From contig NMRA01000042.1 of NCBI GenBank assembly GCA_002633005.1, forward strand, positions 828,388 to 892,387: 64,000 bases of DNA. The letters are read 5' to 3'. Shown piece after piece: positions 44,101-56,389 of this stretch. Below the pieces are notes generated by a model. The model searched no databases. It saw nothing but the letters and a program-made list of their open reading frames with translations, and was not told the origin of the DNA. The DNA is from Phoronis australis. Taxonomy: Eukaryota; Phoronida; Phoronidae. Every line of letters starts with the position of its first letter. The first letter of the stretch is position 1. The translations under genes and the position numbers were made by a program.

Positions 44101-47100
44101 GATGAATCTGAATACTGGTGTGCCCCTGGTGATAATTTTAGTGGCAATTTGATTTTTTTACGTTTACCTCTGTATCTTCAAATGTCCTCAACGGATTTTC
44201 ATAAAATTTTGAATACGGGCATCTGTTGGTGAGATGACGCTATCCTCAAGGTTTTGGGTGGATTCAAGGTATTTTGTGCCGCCTGGTGGCCATTTTTGCT
44301 GTTTTTGAGTCTGTTTTTTGGCATCTACCCCTCTATCAACCAAATCATTCTAAGGATGGTTTTGAAAATTGGCGTGTATGTTCTCAGTGTGAAGGCAACG
44401 GTTGACGATGACAACTTTGATTACTGGGGCACCACCTAGTGGTAGTTTTGTTTTGTTTTGTTTTGCGCCCATAGCTGTATCTCCTAAACCCACCGCAGGA
44501 TCTTTATTAAATTTATTAATAAGTGTATTTATATGAAGCTAACAACAGACAATGACGACTTTCAGGCGGATCCAATGAACAGTGTGCCTCCTAGTGGCAA
44601 TTTCATTTTATTCTGTTTTCCTTTGTTTCTCTGAAGTTCGGTCATGAATTTATATGAAATTTGATGTATAGCTTTCTATTAAAGAAGCAAAGACGTGTTC
44701 CCATTTTTGGATGGATTGCACATTTTTGGGCCATCTAGTGGCCATTTTTATTACACATATAAACAACCCTAAAAGCACACCATTTGCGATGCATTCATGG
44801 GCGCATATCAACGCTCTGCGTCGCTCTTGTTTTTACAAAAGATGAGGAGTCTTAAATAATCATTTTCTATAACACAAGCCAATAACCAGACGATGTTTTA
44901 GTAATTGTTGGCATTCACAAGAAGTCTATGAAGAACGCAAAAATATCAATTTTGGTGATTATTTTTGTCCAAATTTTGTCGGTGAGGTTTCATTGTTGAA
45001 TGAGTGTAGCTGGGGGACAGCACGATAGAACCTGTTATAGTATGAACAAAACAGACAGCTGTTTCGTACATATACCGGGTTTTTTATTTTTTCGATTTTA
45101 TGATTAGCCATGGAATGTGTGGCGCTCACTTATTATCCTTCCAGAGGTAGTTTTGCAACCGTATGTATGAGTTATTCCAGTTTGAAGTTGGAAGTATTTG
45201 AGGTAGATTTTATCATTGTACAGTAATTCTCCACTTAGTCCGCAAAACATAATTGCCAAAACTGACATTTTTATGCACTCCCATATTTACATGTGGACGC
45301 ATTATGCTATCATCTCCGTCTGTCCGGTGTCCGCTGCTCTATCTCCAGATGTATATTCATGAAATTGTGCGAACTTTTGGACGTATCTGACTACTGGTGT
45401 GCTCCCTAATGGCAATTTTAGTTTTTACATTTACTTGTGTATATTCAAAGGTCCTCAACGGATTTTCTTAAAATTTGGCATATTGTTAGCTATTAGTGAG
45501 ATGATGCTATCTTCCCGTTTTCAGATGGATTTAGGGTATTTTGCGCTGCCTAGTGGCCATTTTTACTGTTTTTTACCATCCGCCCCTTAATCAACCAATC
45601 CATTCTAAGGATGATTTTGAAAATTGGCATACATGTACTTAGTGTGAAGAGAATGGTTGACGATGACGACTTCGGCTACTATGGCGCCTCATAGTGTCCG
45701 TTTTTTATTGCCATTGCTGTATCTCTTAAACCCACTACAGGATCTTTATTAAATATAGCAAGTATATTCATATGAAGTTGACAACAGTTGAAGACAACGA
45801 CTTTCAGACGGATCCGACGAATGTTGTGCCCCCTAGTGGCAATTTTATTTTTTCCATTTTTTCTGTTTCTCAGAAGTTCCTTTACAAATTTTTATGAAAT
45901 TTACTAAATAGATTTTTATCAAAAAAATGATGACGTGTTCCCATTTTCGGATGGATTCAACATATTTTGCGTCATCTAGTGGCCATTTTTATGATACATA
46001 TAAACACCCCTAGAAGCACACCGTTTGCGTTGCATTTGTGGGCACAATCCAACGCTCTGCGTTGCTCTTGTTACATTTTTCGAAGTCTGATTACTTTGCT
46101 ACAAATAACGGAAGCTTTACTAAGTGTTTTTTCATGGCATCTACATGGTGCAAACCTTGCTAGTAATAGACTAAATTAGTGTTCTTTATCTTTGTTTCTG
46201 TGCAGAAATTTGGCAAAATATAGCTTCACTTGTCGGTCATATTGTGTGCTAAATAAGTGTCCATTCATTGCACAGCTGAAGCGCCGCCTACTGCAGAATC
46301 AAGTGATGTTTGGAACGGTAGACACCTGGCTTCTGTATCAACTGACCGGTGGTCAATCGTACGCCACTGACTTCTCCAATGCTAGTTCTACTGGACTCTA
46401 TGACACATTTATGGTAAAAAAAAAACAAGAATATGGGATCTGAAGACCCTCTTCGCTAGGCTTGCTTTGTTAAAAGTATACTGAAGCAACACCGTGGCAT
46501 TGACATGGGAAAATTTTGTGTAAATTGGGAAGGAAAAAAGAAAAGAAGATTGGTATTAAGGGAGGGACAGATATAGAAATTGACTGAAAAATATGAATTT
46601 GAAGAGAATATGGACGATGGCACAGTGTTGCGACGAGACAAAGAAATCCCATGGTACAATTAAACCAAGAGTGGGAGAACAAAGAGGGTCACTGACCCGA
46701 GAATCCAAACAATATGATAATAAGGACAAAGCATAATGGCTTACATAAAATAATTTACTACTTAACTAATATTTATATGCACTAACTGCAAATCTATACC
46801 GAAGCCGACCTTTAAAGCTCAACATATTGTACAACTTTTGTATTTATTCATATCTGTAGTAGTTTAGTTTGATATAGGACCTTTTATCTCACCTTCACGT
46901 GTTGTTTCACTGTAAACTAGCTTCAGTATCGCTTCGCAGTTAGCGCATATAAAAATAACTTGTAAAGGCGCGAGCCTGATATTTTCTCTTATGCTCCCAC
47001 ATTGCTGTTCATCAATATTTTCTTTTGCCGCGTAGTTGTTAGCAAATCACAGTCTGACAATAATTTACACTATATTCTGTGAATCATTTGCCATGATCTG

Positions 47101-50100
47101 AATATTCTCCGAATCATAGCTTGCTTGAATATGATATTAAATTATTTTTCGAAAATGGTGGTTTGGAGCTTAAGATGAAATTTCGAACACTTTTCGTAAA
47201 ACAGAACCCGAGTTAGCCTTTGTACAAAATTGTATAAAATGTATGTTGATGTTCAGTCATATATGGCTAGCTGTCTGGCTACCTTTTGGTAGATTGTTAA
47301 TATTATAATGTTTCAGGTTTTGAATTTTGCCTGTTACCTGGATAATGCCTGAACTGTAATGCTGGATCTTTTTGGCAAACTAATGGTGGAATCTTGAAAA
47401 AAAACATTTTACTGGCATGTGTAATGTCTGTTACATTTTTAACTTGAAGAGCTATCTATCAGTAGAAAGATTTGAGCAAATTCATATCATGCATTGGGAG
47501 AGTATTGCGCTCCAAAATATTAGATTTAATTTATATGTATGGCATTAATACTTCAGATAGATGAATGACAACATACAATGATCATCTTACTTAGTTTTCT
47601 GCACAACATACTACTTTTGGACTCAGTGTAATTAGCTTTTTCGTGTTCAATTTCAGCTTGAGTGGAGCTCCATAGTGTGTCGCTTGTTAGGAATCCCTAT
47701 CCATATATTCCCACCGGTGCAAAACACAAGGTTTGCATCTTCAGTGTTTCACTGTATGAACTATAAACTTTACTCTTAGTCTAAAAATGTGCACTAGTTT
47801 TAAGAAAGTTTTGCCGAAATCTCTTTTTGTTGAAACTCGGTAACATTTTGATTTAGAGTAATTATTTTTATGTTCGACACTTGGACAGACTAAAGTCATA
47901 CATCACAAGGTCATTTTCAGAAATGAAAAGGAGATCAGAGGTTGGCATGATTATGTCATTTATTATGACTATCCAAGTTGTACAAAACAAAGTAAATAGA
48001 ATATTTAATGGTAATAAAATAATATTATCTTTGGAAATACGGGAAATAATAAAGTACTACAAGAGACGTTGAAAACGGCCTGTATATGTTCAGTTATCGC
48101 TTTTTGAGCTACTTTCAGTGGTGACAAATCTGGATGATGTTATATCGCGAAATTTTATGTTTTACTGATCACATTGAATGTGACTAAAGTTAATTTTATT
48201 TTATCCAAATCTGTGTTTCAGTGGCCATTTTGGTGACACAAGTTTTGACATATTCGGTGCTTCTATACCAATCACGTGTCTTGTAAGTGTATTTTATTTA
48301 ATGGTATTAAAGAATTGATCTCCATTCAGACTGACAGTGAGCACATAAATTGTAATTGCGTGTAATTTCGTATAACAATATTATAAAATGATTATTTCAA
48401 GGCTTAACTTGCATGGTTTCAACAAGATCTGATAAAATACCTGGCTTGGTTTACTTACTGGCATACAATTTCCTTCAACTGAATGAAATAGGCATAAAAG
48501 CCATGAACTGGGCTTTGTTTAACCTTATAGGGAAATTAGATGTGTCAGAATAGCACTGAAACAGTGAGAGTAAGAGCACAAATTACCATTATCTTACAAG
48601 GTAGGGGACCAACAAGGTGCTATGTTCGGTGAGTGCTGCTTTGAGTTGGGCGACGTGAAACTGACGTGTGGGACAGGCACCTTTGTCGACCTCAACACAG
48701 GCAGTAACCCTCATGCCTCTGTAGCCGGTAGGTGTCTAGTGTTTACGACAACATTTTCATGGTTTACCTAAACTGAGGTTGGGTATGTCCCTTACCTTTT
48801 TATTCTGGATTTTTACGTTTATGTCCATTTATATACACATTATTGCATGATAAGGTTGTTAGTTCTTGTGTCTTGACCCTGGGTGTTACTTGTGGCATTT
48901 ATTGCTCGAGGTTGCTAATTCTTCTGAATCTTACGATCGTTCTAGGAAAGGGAAATAATGGGTTAGAATATGTAATAATACGATATTTGTCACCGTGAAA
49001 AAACTGCAAAAATCACAAAACAAAAATCAAAATGTTCAACTTCAGTTGTGCTGTATGCCAGTCACCCCTATACAGGGCAATGGATTAAACCAATGGTTGG
49101 AGTAAGAGAAAGGTGCCCTCTGATTTTATGGGTAATGTGCTGTATGTCTTCTGTGTAGACACAAATACAACCTCACTCACATGTATTAGGTGTAAGAATA
49201 TATGTCATGAGAATTTTGTTTTCTAATTTTTGTGGACACGAAAGATCAATTTTTAGACTCTAAAAATCAGACACGGTTGATTAATTTCTAGCGCATATTT
49301 CTGACAGATTTCTGTTTGCAAAGTTCTGTTTGAATTGAATTGTATAGAATTTAAGAAACAAATTTTAGATGTTATTTTTATATTAAAAACAAATCGTTTC
49401 GACATGTTGGTGGCTCTGAATTGCCTGACAGTTTACATCATTGCCTGTAGGTCTATATCCATTAGTCGGTTGGAAAATAGGGAATGAAATCACATACCTA
49501 GCAGAGGGGATGGCATCAGATACCGGCACAGCCATTGAGTGGGCCAAAAAGATTGGTGTTTTCGATGATGTTTGTGAAACGTCAGATTTAGCCAAGTCGG
49601 TGCCAGGTAAGTAGCACAAGATCATAACAAGATTGTGATGTTTAAGTTTACATGCTATGGATTATGAGATATTTTGGGTTCATAGCAACTGACCATGGTG
49701 CGGCTCAGCAGGGAAAAATGCTACGTTAACAGATAGATGCATTAGAGTTGACAGAAGAAATGACCCATGATTGGTGAGAATATGAATCTTGCCAACAAGT
49801 CCATGTATGTTCGACTCTTCTGCATATACGCAGTTTATGTATACAGAATGACTGTCTTGAATTACTATGACATGGTGCATTTGGTATTTGGTTCATTACT
49901 CTGACTAGAGAAGCAATGTCACGTAACTCTTGGTCTAAAGTTATATGGTAATGACTTCATCAGTGACTTTCAGTAATGAAGACCAACATTTTCTGCAGGC
50001 TTCCAGCCAACGCAGCACCCTGAAAGAAGTCTTACATTATCATAATCATGTGTTTTTTGTTTCAATCTCACCACTCAAGACACATATCTTCCATGCAGAT

Positions 50101-53100
50101 AGTCAGTATGCCTCGTAGTTTAACTAAGAGGTCATGAGTTCAATGTGCCGTGTTGACGAGGTTTTGTTCTTAAGACTCTCAACGGGCCTTTTGACCAATT
50201 CTCTGTGAAAGCACGTCGACTGCTTGCGATATTCATGAGGAAAAAAATTAAGTCACCAGGTACCAATTTGTCTGGTGGTCTTAATTCACGTGTACATGGT
50301 TTTAAAAATTATTTTAAAAGGCTTAACTCAATAAGCTGTATAAAACAGCTATAATCCTGCATTCCGTAAAAACAAGTTTTTACACGTTGTCTGAAGAATG
50401 CTATAAATTGAGTCTTAACTTTCTGGGCTTGGGTAGTTCATTGTTTCATGAGACATTCTTGTTAAGTTGGCTTGTCAGAGTGTATCAGCGTATCTATCAA
50501 GCATGGTCGCAGGCACGTATAATCAAGGCAGGTTTGTAACTGCATTAAGCACTAAGATTGCTGTTGGTATTATTCACATATCTGTGCTTTATTTGTAGAT
50601 AGTGGTGGTGTTCACTTTGTATCGTCTTTCAATGGACTCCAGGTAATTCTTTACGCACTTCTTCCACTCGGGCTACACAAGCAATTAGAAACCTCATGGA
50701 GTTTAAGAAAAGCAGTCGTCATTCTGTTTTAACAATAAACTTTAACATGATGGCATATCTCTACGATGTCTACCAATACCAACTTGGCCTCCTTAAATGT
50801 GACTAGAGACTATCACTGAACTGTGGTGTCTGTTCCTGTCTGACTGTTAATGTCTAGCCGACAAAGAACCATCTTCATGTCTTATATAACATGACGCATT
50901 CAAAACTCTTATTGTGCTTTATGCAGCTCAAGGGCACTTATCAAAACATTACCGATAACATTGACTCATTTTAGACAACACTGTAATATACAAGAAACTT
51001 CAATGTGATGGAGCTGAGTTACTGTATTTGGTACATTTTCACACACTCTTTGATAAACAGGTATATGGAGACATTTGCTACATGGTACCAAGAGTTATCC
51101 ACCATGCCATCTTTTTCTCATGTGTTTAAATTCCATCAATGGTGACAAGGTGTGTGTCATAATGCATAACACTTTCTCCACCTATTGTATGTTAGGCTTC
51201 CATCAGCAGTGACTCCCATGATTGTATTAGTTCAACCGAAGCACATGCTGCCCTCTAGTGTCTACTATACTTTTGTGGGCTGAGTATGGTTGTCAATACA
51301 ATTAATCCAGTGTTAGGCTTCCATCAGCCAAAGCGCATGCTGCCCTTCAAGTGTCTGCAATGCTGAGCATAACCAAAGCAAATGATGCCGCCGTCTGGTG
51401 TCTTCTGTGCTCAGTACAGTGACAACATTTGACACGTCTGTCAACAATGGTGGTTATGGTGTCAGTTATGGTATGATTGTCAGCACAACTTACACTGTTA
51501 CTTTCTGTTTTGTTAGGCTCCCATCAATGATGACAAAGCCTGCGCTCTCATGCTGGGCATGACTTCTAGTACCACAAACGCACACATCGTACGTGCCATT
51601 CTAGAGTCTCTGGCATTCCGTGTCAAGCTTCTTTATGAGGCCATGCTGACAGAAACCAAAATACCTCTCAGGTGTTTAAGGCAAGTGGAAGAGTTGTTGT
51701 AAATGAATAATTTGTATCAATAAAAAGACATTCCTGTGACTTTTACATTTTCATGTCATTTTTTTCGATTGTACTAAATTGTGTTTCATTCATTTCGCAT
51801 TTTACATGTTTATTTATTTTGGACCACCAGGGAAGTAACTTTTTGTTTAACTTTTTTGTTATCCTGTTTACATGCACATTCTCATTTATTTTTATGCGCC
51901 CACATATTTATATGTGGGTGTATATTGCCGTCATCTCTGTCTGGGCGTCCAGCGTCTGCGGCTGTATCTCCTAAACCCCTTGTAGGATCTTATTGAAATT
52001 TGGCAGGTGTGTTCCTATGGGGTTGACGACAGAGGGTGATGAGTTTCGGACTGACCCGAATACGGCTGTGTCCCCTAGTGGCAAGTTTAGTTTTTATGTT
52101 TGCCTCTGTATCTTCAAAGGTCCTCAACCCATTTTCACGAAATGTGGCACATAGGCATCTGTTAATGAGATGAAGCTATCCTTTCGTTTTGGGATGGATT
52201 TGAGGTATTTTGCGCCATCTAGTGGTCATTTCTAGTATTTTCAAGTCTGTTTTTTGGCGTCCGCCCCTCTGTCAACCAAACCACTCAAAGCATGATTGCG
52301 AAAATTGGCATGCATGTTCTTACTATGAAAAGGACGGTTGACGATGATTTTCCGATGACTTTGACTACTGTGGCGCCTCCTAGTGGCAGTTTTGTTTGTT
52401 TTTGTGCTCATGGCTGTATCTCGTAAATGCTCCACAGAATCTTTGTTAAATGCAGTAAATGTGTTTATATTTACAACGGACGACGACGGCTTTCGGACAG
52501 ATCAGACTACAGGTGTGCCCCTAGTGGCAATTTTAGTTTTTTTTACGTATGTTCAAAGGTCCTCGATGGATTTCCATAAAATTTGGCACATAGGCATCTA
52601 TTAACGAGGTGACGCTATCCTCCCATTTTCGGATGGATTTGAGGTATTTTGCGCCACCTAGTGGCCATTTTCATTGTTTTTGGCATCCGCCCCTCCATCA
52701 ACCAAACCACGCTAAGGCTGATTGTGAAAATTGGCATGTATGATCTTACTATAAAGAGGACAATTGTCGATGTATTTCCAATGACTTCGACTGCTGTGGC
52801 GCCTCCTAATGGCAGTTTTTTGTTTTGTTTTGCGCCTAAGTGTACCTGTATTTCCTAAGCCCTCTGCAGGATTTTTATTAAATTTTTAGTTTATTTATAT
52901 GGAGTTAACAATGGACAACGACGACTTTCAGACGGGTCCATCTAAAACTGCCCCCTAGTGGCAATTTTATTTTTTTCTGTTTTCCTCTGTTTCTCTGATG
53001 AAGTTCGTCGACGAATTTTCATAAAATTTGTTAATTAGCTTTCTTTTAAAGAACAGTGACATTTTCCAGTTTTCAGACAGATTCGACATATTTTGCTCCA

Positions 53101-55671
53101 TCTAGTGGCCATTTTTACTGTTTTCGAGTCTGTTTTTGGCGTCCGCCCTCTGTCAACCAAACCACTCTTAGGATGATTGTGAAAATTGGCTTATGTATTG
53201 TTAGTGTGAAGGGGACGGTTGACGATGATTTTCTGGCTTCAGTTACTGTTGCGCCTCCTAGTGGCTTTTTTTTCACCCTTGGTTGTATCTCCTAAGCCCT
53301 CTGTAGAATGTTTATTTATTTTTTGCTAAGTTTCTTGACAGATTTTGATGAATTGTGGCAATAAATAGCTTTCTGTTAAAAAACGGTTACATTTTCCAGT
53401 TTTTTGATGGATTCAAAGTATTTTGCTCTATCCAGTGGCCATTTTTATGATACAAATAAACACCCTAGAAGCACACCGTTTGCAGTGCATTCTTGGGCGC
53501 CTTTCAACGCAACGCATTGCTCTTTTTAATTAATGCATTTTCAATTTGTGTTCTCCAATGTTTCTGTGTAATTGTGCCTATTTGTTATCTGACTAATAGT
53601 CAAATCAAATTCAGAAGATAAGTGCACCCAAGTCATTTATGATAACCACTGTGTTCCTGATAAGTCATCATAAATTACAAAGATTACGTCCACACTGATG
53701 TTTATTTACAAGTCTCTTTCTCTCTCTCCCTCTCTCTGAGCTGAAAATTCAGGTTCTTCTTCTTGTACTTTCCCTCTGATTATCATCACCATCGTTCAAT
53801 CAGTTTTCCACAGGTGTATTGCTCAGACTCCACCACAGCGGTTGTTTCTATCATTATGACTAAGTCAAGCTCAAAGTGTCAGAAGTATTATGTTGTGCAT
53901 TGTTCACACATATCCTACCCTAGAACAACTTGCTGTTGTGCAACTTACCTCAATTTAAGTGGAGCTTCCACACACATATATCCGATTACTAGGGTAAAGC
54001 GGAAGTTGTCTCTCTGTGCATGACAATAGATGGCTGATAAAAATATGCAACTGTTACAAGTTTGATAAGTTGCACTTGTCTAAATAGCATCCACACAGCC
54101 TCCAAACCTAGCGACAACTCTTTCCGGGAGTAATTTGTTCTTTGGTTAGTCTGTGTGGATGGCACTTACTTGTTCAGAAGGTATCCACTTGATTATTTCA
54201 TTGACATAAGCAAAAACGAGGGAAGTGCAATACGTATTATAGAAGATTACAGCTTGCTGGACCTAAAACAGGCACTGTACTCACATTTAGTTACCATAGA
54301 ATGTATTTTATTATTTTACAAAACCATTAATAAATGTTAAGTTGTACCAAGTCAAATGTGCAATATTGTTTCTCAGACATGCTCAAAATATTATTAGAAC
54401 CTTTTATGAGCTATCTATGAATGAATTATGCATTCCAACCTCTGTTATCCATCTTGCAGCGCTGATGGGGGTGTGACAAACAATGACTTCCTCATGCAGC
54501 TGGTTGCTGATTTGTTGGATAAGAAGGTCGATAGGTCAGCCAGGCCAGACCTTCAGACCAGTCTGGGCGGAGCTTTCTTAGCTGGATTAGCTACAGGTAA
54601 GTGGATAGAATATTACCACATTTGTCTTGGTTAATCCCCTGTCACTCAATCATCAGATAAGTATTAAAGGGGTACACAACTGTTTTTGACGTTAGGTTTT
54701 GAAAAAATGCAGATCTAATGGTTATCTTGGAGATACATTATTTGACCTCAATTACATTGCCCTAGCGAGTTTTTCTATCCATGGAACATTAGAATATGTT
54801 GTGGAAGGCCAAGCAAAAGATCGCATGTTAGTTTTACATTCAATTCCTTTGCACAAAGGTAATGTTCTTTGTGTTAATGATCAATGTTTGTGTCAGTCAT
54901 TCATGTTTGCTCAGTGGAAGCGAATTCAGAAACAATATGTGGGCCTTTTTGCTGGGCCGTTTACGCCAACCTTCTATTGTTCTATTTTTCTAAATCCATG
55001 CCAGGGGAGCAGCAATTAACACAATAAAATGTCTCTTCAGAGTTACCAGGGATCTGTATTTTACTAAAGGTAACATTGAAAACGTTTGTTTCACCATTAA
55101 GATGAGCATGGATATTTAAAAAGGTTTTTATTAAAGTACGAGGAGTATGTTAAGTTGAAAAACCATTTTATCGCTAATTTCTTTACAATCAAACATTAAA
55201 TGTGCACAAATTACTACTACTGATTCATAGTCAAAGGCAAGTAGTAAAAGATGGATATTGTGTAGAAACTAAATGTCCCACTTCTGTAAGTTTGTGGGGA
55301 GTGCATAGTACGAATGTGATCTTGAGAGATTGAAAGTTGGAAAATTGGAAAGTGGGAATTGAGCTGAACATGCATCATCAATTTTAACTAACTTTATAAA
55401 TTTTTAACGCTTGATATGGTTTCATTATCAAATATTCTGTTGTTTTGTTGTTCGATTTTGTAGAAAATGTATATTATGAAAAGTTTCACAAGTTTCCAGT
55501 AAAATATTCTGCCATTTTGAAGGTGTGTGGAACACAAAGGAAGAACTATACAGACTGAAGTCGCCAGGCAAAGACTTTGAACCTGACAAGAGTGTATGGC
55601 CAAAATATAGACCAATAATTGTGGAGTGGGAGAGAGCACTGAGGAGGGCGTGTCAGTGGTACAAGCATTGA
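35104..55671 (+). CDS. GK5: Glycerol kinase 5, FGGY family, 15 exons, 521 aa
   Basis: Exons: 35104-35223, 35932-36025, 39596-39671, 40073-40166, 41077-41166, 42707-42748, 46276-46413, 47657-47730, 48222-48282, 48601-48727, 49451-49606, 50599-50642, 51517-51680, 54460-54596, 55523-55671. Lengths sum to 1566 nt with every phase matching. The product is a FGGY sugar kinase of the GK5 subfamily (human about 529 aa). It has the N-terminal phosphate loop (SVDIGTTNIRAH), FITWQDLRAKDK, FGTVDTWLLYQLTGG, YATDFSNASSTGLYD, QQGAMFGECCFELGDVKLT, the second phosphate loop CGTGTFVDLN, SADGGVTNNDFLMQLVADLL and LGGAFLAGLATG. The predicted reaction is ATP-dependent phosphorylation of glycerol or a related polyol; GK5's substrate is less certain than GK's. 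Intron 13 appears to use a GC donor. Introns carry four modular repeats and a Penelope fragment. Confidence 0.95.
37640..39300 (+). mobile_element. Modular CTCF-motif repeat, copy 1 (GK5 intron 2)
   Basis: About 1.65 kb of non-coding modules, each ending near ctagtggc. Modules end at about 37810, 37949, 38109, 38250, 38395, 38555, 38700, 38847, 38983, 39125 and 39241, i.e. roughly every 145 bp. Three module types rotate: (a) gtgtgcc[ac]cctagtggcaatttt, (b) tgcgccacctagtggccat, (c) gtggcgcctcctagtggcag. The start has gtcatctccgtccggcgtcc; the end has aaccctaatagcacacc. Confidence 0.9.
41270..42360 (-). mobile_element. Penelope-like retroelement fragment (GIY-YIG endonuclease)
   Basis: The minus strand from about 42000 to 41590 reads AVELIVVFKPLPKLSNMLC, then VVYEVECDNCN, a stop, FYIGLTQRCLCDRLKEHHTS and VYRHC. 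This is the C-terminal GIY-YIG endonuclease region of Penelope elements, broken by one stop just before YIG. Outer flanks 41290-41360 and 42230-42310 are inverted copies of each other (gtgcctggttg, atgaaac, gggac). A hammerhead-like motif lies downstream at 41441-41471. The reverse transcriptase is largely missing. It lies in intron 5 of GK5, antisense. Confidence 0.78.
41441..41471 (-). ncRNA. Degenerate hammerhead-ribozyme motif of Penelope element
   Basis: On the minus strand: ctgatga, then a perfect stem tgtcta/tagaca with loop atgaa, then aaacgtc. The layout matches Penelope hammerheads (CUGAUGA, stem II, GAAAC, GUC), but the G of the conserved GAAA is A here, so activity is doubtful. 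It sits 3' of the endonuclease fragment on the same strand, where a Penelope terminal repeat is expected. Confidence 0.6.
43118..44835 (+). mobile_element. Modular CTCF-motif repeat, copy 2 (GK5 intron 6)
   Basis: Same module order as copy 1. Motif positions are about 43250, 43529, 43676, 43821, 43981, 44127, 44283, 44436, 44591 and 44735, with one motif deleted near 43385. It starts at tatgtgcccgtccggcgtcc and ends atcaacgctctgcgtcgctc, a small hairpin (cgctctgcg). Confidence 0.9.
45270..46080 (+). mobile_element. Modular CTCF-motif repeat, copy 3, short (GK5 intron 6)
   Basis: About 800 bp, five modules only (motifs near 45404, 45549, 45690, 45832, 45976). Starts cccatatttacatgtgg and ends ccaacgctctgcgttgctct. 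Confidence 0.88.
51890..53530 (+). mobile_element. Modular CTCF-motif repeat, copy 4 (GK5 intron 13)
   Basis: The most complete 5' end: tatgcgcccacatatttata and tgtgggtg form a near-palindrome, followed by the gtcatctctgtctgg lead. Motifs lie near 52076, 52219, 52379, 52519, 52657, 52805, 52955, 53103, 53258 and 53428. It ends cgcaacgcattgctcttttt. Confidence 0.9.
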
Positions 55672-56004
55672 CATGAATGGCCAGTTACATGGTGGGAAGG
55701 TGCGTCTGCAGCATAGGCACTTGCATGATTGACATATTATTAAAGGAAAAGGGCGTGTCTGAATATAGGCACTGTTGTGTTTGAGAGCTTGTTAATGGTG
55801 TGACTGAGGTTTCAAGGCTCGTGATTGATTGATTGTTGATGGGAAAGGGCGTGTCTGTTGCACAAATGGAGACATGATTTTTCATATCCTAAATATTGCT
55901 CATTCCATTTATCCGGGTATTCTTCTTTCCCTATAGTCTTTTGACTATTACGACATAATTATCATTTTGAGCTCAGCCATAGAATTAATGTTACTGAGTA
56001 AGTC

Positions 56005-56385
56005 ATAGGGGATCCCCTTATACACAAGGTAGAAATATCCTTTTGGGGATTCCATTACCCATGAGGTGGAAATATCCTTTAGGGAATTCCCTTACCCCTG
56101 AGGTGGAAATATCCTTTAAGGGATCCCATTACCCATGAGGTGGAACTATCCTTTAGGGAATTCCCTTACCCATGAGGTAGAAATATCCTTTAGGGGATTC
56201 CATTACCATTGAGGTGGAAATATCCTTTAGGGAATTCCCTTACCCACCAGGTGGAAATATCCTTTAGGGAATTCCCTTACCCATGAGGTGGAAATATCCT
56301 TTAGGGGATTCCTTTACCCATGAGGTGGAACTATCCTTTAGAGAATTCCCTTACCCACGAGGTGGAAATATCCTTTAGGAAAATA
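56005..56385. repeat. 37-bp minisatellite, 10 units, kappaB-like palindromes
   Basis: aggtggaaatatccttta recurs at exactly 37-bp spacing from 56027 to 56360 (10 units). Each unit holds either gggaattccctta or ggggattccatta, largely alternating, so the real period may be 74 bp. It begins about 340 bp after the GK5 stop. Confidence 0.93.
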
Positions 56386-56389
56386 TGAT

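Noticed and set aside
50100-50170. tRNA-like sequence in GK5 intron 11
   Set aside because: Only a weak gagttcaat B-box resemblance; no acceptable stems.
51672-51680. GT donor at 51672 in GK5 exon 13
   Set aside because: It is in frame but removes three residues of a conserved block; the GC donor nine bases later fits the family better. It could still be an alternative isoform.
43118-53530. Modular repeats as Helitrons
   Set aside because: The 3' hairpin near caacgctctgcgttg is suggestive, but no terminal CTRR and no 5' TC could be confirmed.
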